From Streptomyces achromogenes (GTDB lineage Bacteria > Actinomycetota > Actinomycetes > Streptomycetales > Streptomycetaceae), in the NCBI RefSeq assembly GCF_030816715.1, contig NZ_JAUSYH010000001.1:7750001-7814000 (forward strand): DNA of 64,000 nucleotides. The letters are read 5' to 3'. Positions 39,449-46,990 of this stretch are shown in pieces. The notes beneath the pieces are model-generated. The model was not told where the DNA came from, searched no databases, and was given only the letters and a program-made list of their open reading frames with translations. The position numbers and the translations under genes were made by a program. Positions within the stretch are counted from its first letter, which is position 1, and every line of letters begins with the position of its first letter.

Positions 39449-40681
39449 ATGAGGGAACCGCGGATCGACTACGCGGCCGTGTTCCGGGCCCTCCCCGGCA
39501 TGGTGGCTCTGCTGACCCCGGACCTGGTGTACGCCGACGCCAACGAGGACTTCCTCCGGTTGGCCGGGCGCACCCGCGAGCAGTTGCTCGGCCGCTACAT
39601 GTTCGACGTCTTCCCGGAGAACCCCAACGACGCGGCCGCCGCCGGCATGCGCGAGACCCAGGCGTCGATGCTGCGCGTGGTGACAACCGGAGAGCGCGAC
39701 ACCATGGCGTTGCTGCGCTACGACATCGAGGACAGTGCGCGGCCGGGCCACTGGGTGGAGCACTTCTGGAGCCCGGTCAACGCCCCCGTCCTGGGCCCGG
39801 ACGGGGACGTGGTGCTGATCGTGCACCGGGTGGAGGAGGTCACCGAACTCATCCGCGCCCGCGGCGGCACGGGCAGCGACAGCAGCCGGGCCCGCGTGCT
39901 CGAGGCCGAGCTGTACACCCGTGCCCGTGAACTGCAGGACGTGAACGAACGTCTGCGCCGCGCCCACGCGCACGATCGCGAGGTCGCCCTGGCCCTGCAG
40001 GCGGCGATGCTGCCCGCCCCCACACCGGTCGGGCACCACAGGGCGGCCGTCCGCTACCGGCCCGCCGTCGGCACCCTCAACGTGTGCGGCGACTGGTACG
40101 ACCTGGTCGACCTGCCCGGTGACCGCATCGCGGTCGCCGTCGGTGACGTCGTCGGCCACGGCCTGCGGGCGGCCGGTGTCATGGGGCAGCTGCGCAGCGC
40201 GCTCAGCGCGGCCTCCCGGGTCGCCGACGGCCCCGCCCGGGCCGTGGAGGCCCTCGGTCTGTACGCCCGCCATGTCGACGGGGCCGAGTCGAGCACCGTG
40301 GTGAAGATTTTCATCGACTGGGCCACCCACACCGTCACGTACAGCAGCGCGGGCCACCCGCCGCCCGCCCTGCTCGCCCCGGACGGCACCGTGACCTTCC
40401 TCGACCAGGCGACCGACCCGCCCCTCGGCGCGCGCCCCGAGCACGTCCCGCGGCCGCAGGCCCGCACGGCCTTCGCCGAGGGCGCCACCCTGGTCCTGTA
40501 CACCGACGGCCTGATCGAGCGTCGCCACGAGGACATCGACGTCGGCCTGGCCCGTCTCGCCGACTCCCTCGTCCGCCACGGGCGGTCCGACCCCGAGGCT
40601 CTGGCCGACGCCCTCCTGGCCGACCTGCTGCCCCCGACCGGCGCCACCGACGACACCGCGCTGGTCGTCCTCCGTCTGTGA
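39449..40681 (+). CDS. PAS-SpoIIE phosphatase (PP2C-type)
   Basis: A 410-residue signalling phosphatase. An N-terminal PAS domain (about 8-125; MVALLTPDLVYADANEDFLRLAGRTREQLLG) is followed by a helical linker (150-195) and the SpoIIE/RsbU catalytic domain (200-408) with VCGDWYDLVDLPGDRIAVAVGDVVGHG, SAGHPPPALL, LVLYTDGLIERR and ATDDTALVVLRL. It should act on an anti-anti-sigma phosphoprotein; none is adjacent. ATG 39449 was chosen from the PAS boundary, since the frame upstream is spacer-like. It converges with the phosphofructokinase gene. Confidence 0.88.
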   Translation: MREPRIDYAAVFRALPGMVALLTPDLVYADANEDFLRLAGRTREQLLGRYMFDVFPENPNDAAAAGMRETQASMLRVVTTGERDTMALLRYDIEDSARPGHWVEHFWSPVNAPVLGPDGDVVLIVHRVEEVTELIRARGGTGSDSSRARVLEAELYTRARELQDVNERLRRAHAHDREVALALQAAMLPAPTPVGHHRAAVRYRPAVGTLNVCGDWYDLVDLPGDRIAVAVGDVVGHGLRAAGVMGQLRSALSAASRVADGPARAVEALGLYARHVDGAESSTVVKIFIDWATHTVTYSSAGHPPPALLAPDGTVTFLDQATDPPLGARPEHVPRPQARTAFAEGATLVLYTDGLIERRHEDIDVGLARLADSLVRHGRSDPEALADALLADLLPPTGATDDTALVVLRL

Positions 40682-40745
40682 ACCTCCCGGCCCGGCCGCC
40701 CCTCGTCCGCCGCCTCCCGTCGCGATCGGCGACGGACCGGGCCGG

Positions 40746-41771
40746 TCAGCCGAAGAAGACCTCGAACTCGTCGTACAGCGACGGATCGACGAGCTTGAGG
40801 CTCGCCGTGGCCTCGGCGAGGGGGACGCGGACGATCCGGGTGCCCTGCAGGGCGACCATGACGCCGAAGTCGCCGTCCTTCACCGCGTCGATGGCGTGCA
40901 GCCCGAAGCGCGTGGCCAGCCAGCGGTCGAAGGCGCTCGGGGTGCCGCCCCGCTGGACGTGCCCCAGCACCGTGGTGCGGGCGTCCTTGCCGGTGCGCTC
41001 CGAGATCTCCCGGGCCAGCCACTCGCCGACGCCGGACAGCCGTACATGGCCGAACTCGTCGCGCGACCGGTCCTTGAGGACCACCTGCCCCTCCTTCGGA
41101 GCGGCCCCCTCGGCGACCACGACGATCGGGGCGTAGTTGATCCTGAATCTGTTCTTCACCTGCTCGCAGACCTGGTCGATGTCGAAGGGCCGCTCCGGGA
41201 CGAGGATCACGTTGCCGCCGCCCGCGACGCCGGCGTGCAGGGCGATCCATCCGGAGTGCCGTCCCATGACCTCCACCACCAGGGCGCGCATGTGGGATTC
41301 GGCGGTGGTGTGGAGACGGTCGATGGCCTCGGTCGCGATACCGACCGCGGTGTCGAAGCCGAAGGTGTAGTCCGTGCCGGAGACGTCGTTGTCGATGGTC
41401 TTGGGCACGCCGACCAGGGGGATTCCCCGACGGCTCAGTTCGGTGGCCACGCCGAGCGTGTCCTCGCCGCCGATCACCACCAGCGCGTCCACGTCGTGCG
41501 CGGCGAGGGTGTCCTGGACGCGTCGCAGCCCGTCCTCGTGGGTGAGCGGGTTGGTGCGGGAGGAGCCGAGGATGGTTCCGCCGCGGGGGAGGATCCCCCG
41601 CACCCTGGCGATGTCCAGGGGCAGGACGACATCGCGGAGCAGGCCGAGCCAGCCGTCCCGTACCCCGACGAAGTCGAAGCCGTACGCGTCGACGCCTTTG
41701 CGGACGACACTGCGGATCACGGCGTTCAGGCCGGGGCAGTCACCACCGCCGGTCAGTACTCCGACCCTCAT
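40746..41771 (-). CDS. pfkA: 6-phosphofructokinase, possibly pyrophosphate-dependent
   Basis: A 341-residue phosphofructokinase: LTGGGDCPGLNAVIR at the phosphate-binding N terminus, GGEDTLGVA, PKTIDNDVSGTDYTFGFDTA with the catalytic aspartate, EVMGRHSGWIALHAG, and VLGHVQRGGTPSAFDR. It phosphorylates fructose 6-phosphate. Residue 104 is aspartate and 124 is lysine, in the same numbering as the E. coli enzyme, where ATP-dependent enzymes have glycine at 104; this pair is the signature of PPi-dependent enzymes. The start at ATG 41771 follows GGGAG by about 8 bp. Confidence 0.93.
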   Translation of the reverse strand: MRVGVLTGGGDCPGLNAVIRSVVRKGVDAYGFDFVGVRDGWLGLLRDVVLPLDIARVRGILPRGGTILGSSRTNPLTHEDGLRRVQDTLAAHDVDALVVIGGEDTLGVATELSRRGIPLVGVPKTIDNDVSGTDYTFGFDTAVGIATEAIDRLHTTAESHMRALVVEVMGRHSGWIALHAGVAGGGNVILVPERPFDIDQVCEQVKNRFRINYAPIVVVAEGAAPKEGQVVLKDRSRDEFGHVRLSGVGEWLAREISERTGKDARTTVLGHVQRGGTPSAFDRWLATRFGLHAIDAVKDGDFGVMVALQGTRIVRVPLAEATASLKLVDPSLYDEFEVFFG

Positions 41772-42077
41772 GGGCTTTCTCCCATCCGCTGGACGGCCCG
41801 CGCGACCGCCGCCCCCGCGGCGATCGGGACCGCTGCCGGGAACAAGGTCGCCTGCTTCCAGCCTCCCCCCGTTCGCCACCCGGCGGCCACTCGACGGACG
41901 CGGGGTCCGAACCGCTCGCTCGTGAGAGGTTCCGTCCGGCTTCCGGCCCGTCCCGGGCCTCGCTGACCAGGTGCGGGCCGTGCCGGTCGGTTGCTCCGGC
42001 CGAAGGGTCCGCAGGCCGTGACGGGCGGTCCTCGGAAGGTCCGCCCGCCGGAGCAGGCCGGCACGTGTCGCGCCTGT
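41772..42077. other. Interval between pfkA and doxX genes
   Basis: About 306 bp. A minus-strand frame of 98 codons (42064 to 41768) ends with an ATGA overlap on the pfkA start, but its product is arginine/proline-rich and resembles nothing I know, so I leave it uncalled. Otherwise it holds the pfkA ribosome site and presumably its promoter. Confidence 0.4.
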
Positions 42078-42512
42078 TCAGTGCCGTCGCGCGCCGTGGT
42101 AGCGCTCGGCGAGGCGGGCGAGTGCGACGGCGGCGAGGAGGAGTCCGAAGTCGCGCAGCGCGATGTCGTAGTAGTCGGGAATGGTCAGGAGGTTGACGAT
42201 GATGCCGCCCAGCCAGCCGGCGACCAGCCAGGCTCCGAAGCGGGGCGCGAGGGCCACGGCGATGCCCGCCACGATTTCGATGGCGCCCACCGCGTACATG
42301 GCGGCCTGGGCGCTGCCGGGAACGAGGTCGTCGATCCACGGCGCGAGGTAGGCGGGCCAGTCCACGAGCAGGTTGGCGAACTTGTCCAGCCCGAACAGGA
42401 TCGGCGCGACCGTGAAGGCCGTACGCAGGATCACGAACGCCTGATAGCCCGGATCGGCGAGCAGGCCGCGCCGCGCGGCGGCGGGCGTGGTGCTTGTGGT
42501 GACGGAGGACAT
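42078..42512 (-). CDS. DoxX-like membrane protein
   Basis: A 144-residue protein with four hydrophobic helices, starting after a polar N terminus (about 28-45, 70-90, 97-115 and 120-138), matching small DoxX/DUF417-like membrane proteins often tied to redox stress. GAAGGAG lies 8 bp upstream of ATG 42512; the GTG nine bases further upstream would touch that ribosome site and is rejected. The upstream region carries a perfect 10-bp inverted repeat, and the divergent gene encodes a SufR-like regulator, so repression by that protein is likely. Confidence 0.82.
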   Translation of the reverse strand: MSSVTTSTTPAAARRGLLADPGYQAFVILRTAFTVAPILFGLDKFANLLVDWPAYLAPWIDDLVPGSAQAAMYAVGAIEIVAGIAVALAPRFGAWLVAGWLGGIIVNLLTIPDYYDIALRDFGLLLAAVALARLAERYHGARRH

Positions 42513-42523
42513 GACGACCACTC

Positions 42524-42555
42524 CTTCTATAAGAGACTCTCATTACTTATAGAAG
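42524..42555. promoter_or_regulatory. Perfect 10-bp inverted repeat in the doxX/regulator promoter region
   Basis: CTTCTATAAG (42524-42533) and CTTATAGAAG (42546-42555) are exact reverse complements separated by 12 bp. The AT content is far above the surroundings. It lies 12 bp upstream of the doxX start codon and about 50 bp before the divergent regulator gene, a typical operator position for both. Confidence 0.75.
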
Positions 42556-42590
42556 CTCGGAACTCTTCTTTAGTCAATGGCCATGGGTTT

Positions 42591-42606
42591 TACACTGGTG
42601 TTCGTG
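42591..42606 (+). promoter_or_regulatory. -10 element before the SufR-like regulator
   Basis: TACACT (42591-42596) is followed after 7 bp by GTG 42604, again the leaderless pattern. There is no ribosome site upstream of this GTG. The -35 region is not clear. Confidence 0.35.
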
Positions 42607-43275
42607 ACCGACCCGAAGGAAGTACGCGACGCCGACGTCTCCGCCATCGCCGCTCTGGACGAGCCGACGCGCAGGCGGCTGTACGACCATGTCGTGCGCC
42701 AGCCGGCCCCCGTCGGCCGGGACGAGGCCGCGGCCGCGCTGGGTCTGGCTCGCCAGACCGCGGCGTTCCATCTCGACCGCCTCGCCGACGAGTCCCTCCT
42801 CGACGTGGTCTACGAGCGGCGCAGCGGGCGGACGGGGCCGGGTGCGGGCCGGCCGGCCAAGCTGTACCGGCGCTCGGCGAAACAGATCGCGGTCAGCCTG
42901 CCCGACCGGCGCTACGAGCTGGCCGGGCGGCTGCTCGCCCAGGCCGTGGAGGAATCCGCCGCGACCGGTGAGGCGGTGGAACAGGTGCTGCACCGCAAGG
43001 CCGAAGAGCTCGGTACTCACCTGGGGGAGGCGGGCGGCGCAGTCCTGTCCGGCGTCCTGGAGCGATACGGATTCGAGCCCCACCGTGAGGAGGACGCCAT
43101 CGTTCTGGGCAACTGTCCCTTCCACGCCCTGGCCCGTGAGCACACGCAGACGGTCTGCGGCATGAACCTGCACCTGCTGCGCGGTGTCCTGCACGGGCTG
43201 GGGGAGCGCGGATACGAGGCCTGTCTTTCGCCCGGCCCGGGTCGGTGCTGCGTCCGCCTGGAGCCCGTCACCTGA
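42604..43275 (+). CDS. SufR-like (COG2345) helix-turn-helix regulator with cysteine-rich C terminus
   Basis: A 223-residue regulator. A winged helix DNA-binding domain (about 14-75: ALDEPTRRRLYDHVV, RDEAAAALGLARQTAAFHLDRLADESLL) is followed by a linker with RPAKLYRRS and a C-terminal domain containing cysteines in GNCPFHALA, TVCGMNLH, YEACLSPG and GRCCVRL. This pattern resembles SufR-type iron-sulfur regulators. It probably senses a metal, cluster or redox state and controls the divergent DoxX gene and itself. GTG 42604 is preferred on promoter spacing; ATG 42577 or 42583 would add nine or seven residues. Confidence 0.82.
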   Translation: MTDPKEVRDADVSAIAALDEPTRRRLYDHVVRQPAPVGRDEAAAALGLARQTAAFHLDRLADESLLDVVYERRSGRTGPGAGRPAKLYRRSAKQIAVSLPDRRYELAGRLLAQAVEESAATGEAVEQVLHRKAEELGTHLGEAGGAVLSGVLERYGFEPHREEDAIVLGNCPFHALAREHTQTVCGMNLHLLRGVLHGLGERGYEACLSPGPGRCCVRLEPVT

Positions 43276-43401
43276 TCGCTGCACGGAAGGGCACCGGACC
43301 GTGAGCGTGCCGGTCGCCGTTGGCGTCGATCTGCCAGATGCCGGCGCCGGCGCGGAGGACGTCGGCGGCGGTCACCCCCGGGCGGATGGCGCCGGCCTCG
43401 T
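43268..43401 (-). pseudogene. Remnant: C-terminal end of a TetR-family regulator
   Basis: Read on the minus strand this short piece gives HEAGAIRPGVTAADVLRAG AGIWQ followed by about 20 more residues and a stop at 43268. It resembles the final helices of TetR-type ligand domains. No DNA-binding domain is present. It ends abruptly at about 43401, where a remnant of an unrelated gene begins on the other strand. Confidence 0.5.
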
Positions 43402-43649
43402 GGCAACAGCGTCGGCATCCACTTCGACGAGGTCCCGCTCCCGCTGCTGTCGCTGTACCAGCGCGGCGTCCACTTCCGCAACGGCAAGGGCCACGCACGG
43501 CCGAACATGACGCCGACCCTGGAGGCGGTGGCCGCCGGGCTGCTCCACCCCGAGCTGGTCACCAGCGGGATCTATGGATGGGACGAGATCCCCGACGTGC
43601 TGACCTCCGCCGCGCCGGCCACAAGCCGATCTTCGTCCTGGAGAACTGA
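43402..43649 (+). pseudogene. Remnant: C-terminal end of a zinc-type alcohol dehydrogenase, frameshifted
   Basis: The plus strand reads GNSVGIHFDEVPLPLLSLYQ, then RNGKGHARPNMTPTLEAVAA and HPELVTSGIYGWDEIPDVL, as in the C-terminal part of long medium-chain dehydrogenases of the formaldehyde/threonine dehydrogenase type. About 30 bases before the end the frame slips, and the final GHKPIFVLEN with its TGA at 43647-43649 lies in another frame. There is no start, no cofactor or zinc domain. It is a decayed fragment. Confidence 0.65.
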
Positions 43650-43860
43650 GGCAGGACATCAGGAAAGGTCATGAACTCGCCTTCGAATCACCGCACCCCA
43701 CCCGCACCCCACCCGCACCGCAGGACGCCGCCGACCACCACGCGGGCGAGGAGCGAGGACCGCGTGGCGTCCTGCGCGTCTGGGGATGGTGCGGCTGGTG
43801 GTCCCGGGGACGTGGATCCGCGGACGTGGGTCCTGGGTGGGTCTCCCCGTGTGAGGTGGC

Positions 43861-44562
43861 CTAGTCGGCCAGCTGGGCGTACAGGCCGGTCAGGTCGCCG
43901 GCGAGGCCGGCCTTGACCTGGCGTGAGATGTCGTCGGCGAGGACCTCGTAGGCCCCGCTCTCGATGCCGTCGAGGGCGAGTGCGGCGACGTCACGGGGGT
44001 CGGACTTCGGTGCGTCGACGCCGGCCGCCAGGTCCGTGTCCACGTAGCCGACGTGCAGTCCGGTGACGGAGATGCCGCGCGGCTGGAGCTCCAGACGCAG
44101 GGAGTTGGTCTGCGACCACAGGGCGGCCTTGGAGGCGCTGTAGGAGCCGCCGAGCGCGATCCAGGAGAGCACGGAGTGCACGTTGAGGAGGTGGCCGCCG
44201 CCGTTGCGCTCGATGACCGGCACGAAGGCACGGGCGACGAGCAGCGGGCCGTAGAAGTTGGTCTCGAACTCCCGGCGCACGTCGTCGACCGGGGAGTCGA
44301 GGAAGGACGCGCCGACCGAGGCGCCGGCGTTGTTGATCACCACGGTCACGTCCCCCGCCTGTGCGGCGGCGGCCGCCACGGAGGCCGGGTCGGTGACTTC
44401 CAGCGCCACGGGCACCGCGTCGGGGTGCGTCACGCCGCGCGGGTCGCGGGCCGTGGCGTAGACCTTGCCTGCGCCGCGTGCGTAGAGCTCCTCCACCAGG
44501 GCCTTGCCGATGCCCCGGCTGCCGCCGGTGACGAGGACGTTCGCACCCTTCAGAACGGTCAT
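43861..44562 (-). CDS. Short-chain dehydrogenase/reductase
   Basis: A 233-residue SDR: cofactor loop VTGGSRGIGKALVEEL, VVINNAGASVGA, active-site serine in LNVHSVLSWIALGG and the YSASK pair a few residues later, then GLHVGYVDTDLAAG. It reduces or oxidises an unknown carbonyl/alcohol. GGAGG lies about 5 bp before ATG 44562. Two near-palindromic TetR-type operators lie just upstream and match the one before the divergent TetR gene. Confidence 0.9.
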   Translation of the reverse strand: MTVLKGANVLVTGGSRGIGKALVEELYARGAGKVYATARDPRGVTHPDAVPVALEVTDPASVAAAAAQAGDVTVVINNAGASVGASFLDSPVDDVRREFETNFYGPLLVARAFVPVIERNGGGHLLNVHSVLSWIALGGSYSASKAALWSQTNSLRLELQPRGISVTGLHVGYVDTDLAAGVDAPKSDPRDVAALALDGIESGAYEVLADDISRQVKAGLAGDLTGLYAQLAD

Positions 44563-44580
44563 GACTGCCTCCGCAGAATT

Positions 44581-44620
44581 GGAAACTGATCGGTTTCCAC
44601 TACAGTAAACCGATCGGTAT
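44581..44620. promoter_or_regulatory. Two TetR-type operators before the SDR gene
   Basis: GGAAACTGATCGGTTTCC (44581-44598) is an 18-bp palindrome with one mismatched pair. A second site TAAACCGATCGGTATC, centred on the perfect ACCGATCGGT (44609-44618), follows at once. Both share the core of the site before the TetR gene. They lie 20-55 bp before the SDR start codon. Confidence 0.75.
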
Positions 44621-44782
44621 CCCAGCGCAAGCGCCACGAGGGAGCGCTGGTCGACGCGGGCCGGCGGATGGGCGGTTCGATCAGCACGGCGCTCGTGGCC
44701 ACCGTCGCCTCGTGATCGCCCGCTGAGCCGGGATCGCCCGGTTCCCGGCCGTGGACGGCGTCGGGAGCCGCCCCGTCGAGCC

Positions 44783-44804
44783 TTGTAAACCGATCGGTTT
44801 GCAA
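44783..44804. promoter_or_regulatory. TetR-type operator before the TetR gene
   Basis: TTGTAAACCGATCGGTTTGC followed by AA: a 22-bp palindrome with one mismatched pair and a perfect 14-bp core AAACCGATCGGTTT. It lies about 30 bp before the ATG of the TetR gene, consistent with autoregulation. Confidence 0.8.
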
Positions 44805-44832
44805 TGGGGCGAAATGGAGTTAACCTCGCCGT

Positions 44833-45402
44833 ATGACCACCGAAGCGAAGCCGAGTCCCCGAGAGCGCCTGCTGGAGGCGGCAGCCGCGCTCACCTATCG
44901 AGACGGTGTCGGTGTCGGCGTCGACGCGCTGTGCAAGGCGGCGGGGGTGTCGAAGCGTTCCATGTACCAGTTGTTCGAGAGCAAGGACGAACTGCTGGCG
45001 GCGAGCCTGGAGGCTCGCGCCTCCGCCTACGCGGCGACGCTCCTGCCCGCATCGGACGACAACCGTTCACCGCGCGAGCGGATCATGCACGTGTTCGACC
45101 AGTTGGCGTCACAGGCGGGTGCGCCCGACTTCCTGGGCTGTCGGTACCTCGCCGTGCAGATCGAGCTCAAGGATCAGGGCCACCCGGCGAGCCGGGTGGC
45201 CCGCCGGGTCAAGGAGAACCTGACGGCCTTCTTCCGCTCCGAGGCCGGACAGGGTGGGGCGAGCGACCCGGATCTGCTGGCCCGGCAGCTGATCCTGATC
45301 TTCGACGGCGCAAGTGCCCGCGCGGGGATCGGGGCCGACACACCGGCGGGGCTCATCGCTCCCACGGTGGCCGTCCTGCTCGACGCGGCGGGCATGCGCT
45401 GA
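44833..45402 (+). CDS. TetR-family regulator of the divergent SDR gene
   Basis: A 189-residue repressor: helix-turn-helix RERLLEAAAALTYRDGVGVGVDALCKAAGVSKRSMYQLFESKDELL (about 11-57), then a compact helical ligand domain with QLASQAGAPDFLGCRYLAVQ. It probably controls itself and the SDR gene on the opposite strand through the shared AAACCGATCGGTTT sites. The start at ATG 44833 directly precedes the DNA-binding domain as usual. Confidence 0.92.
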   Translation: MTTEAKPSPRERLLEAAAALTYRDGVGVGVDALCKAAGVSKRSMYQLFESKDELLAASLEARASAYAATLLPASDDNRSPRERIMHVFDQLASQAGAPDFLGCRYLAVQIELKDQGHPASRVARRVKENLTAFFRSEAGQGGASDPDLLARQLILIFDGASARAGIGADTPAGLIAPTVAVLLDAAGMR

Positions 45403-45524
45403 CCCGCCACGCCGCGGGATCCGGCGCGCAGCCTCGTCACGGCCGTACCGACGTCCCGTCGTTCTCGCGAGGTGTCACGGTGCCGAGAGCAGGCCGGGCC
45501 CCGGAGGCGAGGAGCCGTCGACGT

Positions 45525-45668
45525 GGTTACACCGCGACCGACTTCAACGGGCACAGCGGCGCTCAGACGGTGGCCGAGGGGACCGACGCCGTCGTCGGAC
45601 TCGCCACCATCGGGGCGGACGGCCCGACCGGAGCCCTGCGCGACCGGCACGGCGCGCTGGGCTGGTGA
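45525..45668 (+). pseudogene. Remnant: C-terminal end of a short-chain dehydrogenase
   Basis: In frame the sequence reads GYTATDFNGHSGAQTVAEGT, continues with VVGLATIGADGPTGALRD and ends HGALGW-stop at 45666-45668. This is the conserved end of SDR proteins of the carbonyl-reductase type. No nucleotide-binding or active-site part is found upstream, so only the last 45 or so residues survive. The rest of 45403-45769 shows no gene. Confidence 0.6.
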
Positions 45669-45769
45669 CCCACCGCAGAACCCGGGGCGTGCCCGGCGCT
45701 GACGACGGCGGCTCCGCGGTGCGCCTGTGAAACCGTGCTCCAGGGGGTGCGCCGGCCCGCCCGGTGCTC

Positions 45770-46990
45770 CTACGACGGCGTGGGCGGGTGCGGGGAGCGG
45801 AGCACGAGCAGGGTGATCTCGCTGGGGGCGAAGACGCGGAACGGCGGGCCCCAGAAGCCGGTGCCGCGACTGGTGTAGAGGAGGGTGCGGGCGCCGTGCC
45901 GGCTCAGGCCCGCGACGACGGGCTGGTCGATGCGGACCAGGTGGTGGAAGGGCCAGATCTGGCCGCCGTGGGTGTGGCCGGAGAGCTGGAGGTCGATACC
46001 GGCGGCCGCCGCCCGGTCGACGAACTTGGGCTGGTGCGCCAGGAGCAGGACGGGCAGGTCGGGGTCGGCGCCGTTCAGGGCTCCGGCGAGGTGGGCGCCG
46101 TGGCCTGCCAGGCCGGAGGACTCGGCGGTGACGTCGTCCACACCGGCGACCACGAGGGTGTCGCCTCCCCGTTCGAGAAGCAGATGGCGGTTGCGCAGCG
46201 GTTCCCAGCCCAGCTCGTCCATCAGGTCGACCCAGCCCTGGGCCTCGCTGTAGTACTCGTGGTTGCCGGTGACGTACACCCGGGCCCGGGTGGCCCGCAC
46301 CGAACCGAGCGGGACGGCCTGGGCGCGGCGGAGTTCGGCCGTGCCGTCCGCGATGTCGCCGGTGTGGCAGACCAGGTCGGCTTCCAGGGTGTTCACGGTC
46401 TCGCACACCCGTGCCGACCAGCGAGCGCGATCGAGCGGGCCGTAGTGGGTGTCGGTGATGAGGGCGACCCGGGTGCCGTCCAACCCGGCTCCCAGCCGCG
46501 GGAGTAGCACGTCCAGTCGACGCACGCGCGGCACACGGCGGGCCTCTGCGTACCCCCAGGCGAGCAGCACGGCGCTGACACCGAGGACCGCCCACGTGAC
46601 GACGCGGGCCCGGTCCTGACTCTCGCCGACGCCGGCCAGGGTCAGGGCGAGCCGCAGCAGGACACCGAGCAGAACGGACCAGGTGAACAGCACCCAGCCC
46701 GTGCCCAGCAGGGTGTCACCGACGATCGCGGCCCGGTCCTGCTGACGCCGGCCGTGGCCGCGCACCATGGCGAGCGGCATACCGACGAGGCCGAGGACGC
46801 ACAGGGCGGTGCCGGCCACCATGACGGACAGCGGCCAGTGCTGCCCGGTGTGCAGGAGCACCACGCAGGGCACCGCCCACAGCAGCACGGGGGCGATCAG
46901 GGGGAGATAGCGCATCAGGCGGTGCAGTCGGCTGCGCCGCGGCGCTTGCGCCGCACTGTCCGCGGGCCGGGTGTCGCTCGTGTCGGTCAC
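45770..46990 (-). CDS. Membrane-anchored metallophosphoesterase
   Basis: A 406-residue protein. Four to five hydrophobic segments lie in the first 165 residues, followed by a calcineurin-like phosphoesterase domain (about 185-395) with metal motifs ALITDTHYGPLD, VCHTGDIADG, YVTGNHEYY and LSGHTHGGQIWP. This type hydrolyses phosphodiesters or phosphomonoesters at the membrane, for example lipid-sugar intermediates; the substrate is unknown. I chose GTG 46990 because GGGAG lies about 8 bp upstream; GTG 47026 upstream in frame lacks support. Confidence 0.88.
   Translation of the reverse strand: MTDTSDTRPADSAAQAPRRSRLHRLMRYLPLIAPVLLWAVPCVVLLHTGQHWPLSVMVAGTALCVLGLVGMPLAMVRGHGRRQQDRAAIVGDTLLGTGWVLFTWSVLLGVLLRLALTLAGVGESQDRARVVTWAVLGVSAVLLAWGYAEARRVPRVRRLDVLLPRLGAGLDGTRVALITDTHYGPLDRARWSARVCETVNTLEADLVCHTGDIADGTAELRRAQAVPLGSVRATRARVYVTGNHEYYSEAQGWVDLMDELGWEPLRNRHLLLERGGDTLVVAGVDDVTAESSGLAGHGAHLAGALNGADPDLPVLLLAHQPKFVDRAAAAGIDLQLSGHTHGGQIWPFHHLVRIDQPVVAGLSRHGARTLLYTSRGTGFWGPPFRVFAPSEITLLVLRSPHPPTPS

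Noticed and set aside
37712..40579. 955-codon minus-strand open frame
   Set aside because: It lies opposite TerD, the Gly/Asp-tail protein and the PAS-SpoIIE phosphatase, all with clear family motifs and ribosome sites on the plus strand.
41768..42064. 98-codon minus-strand frame overlapping the pfkA start by ATGA
   Set aside because: The overlap is suggestive of coupling, but the protein is arginine/proline-rich, has no recognised homology pattern and pfkA has its own ribosome site.
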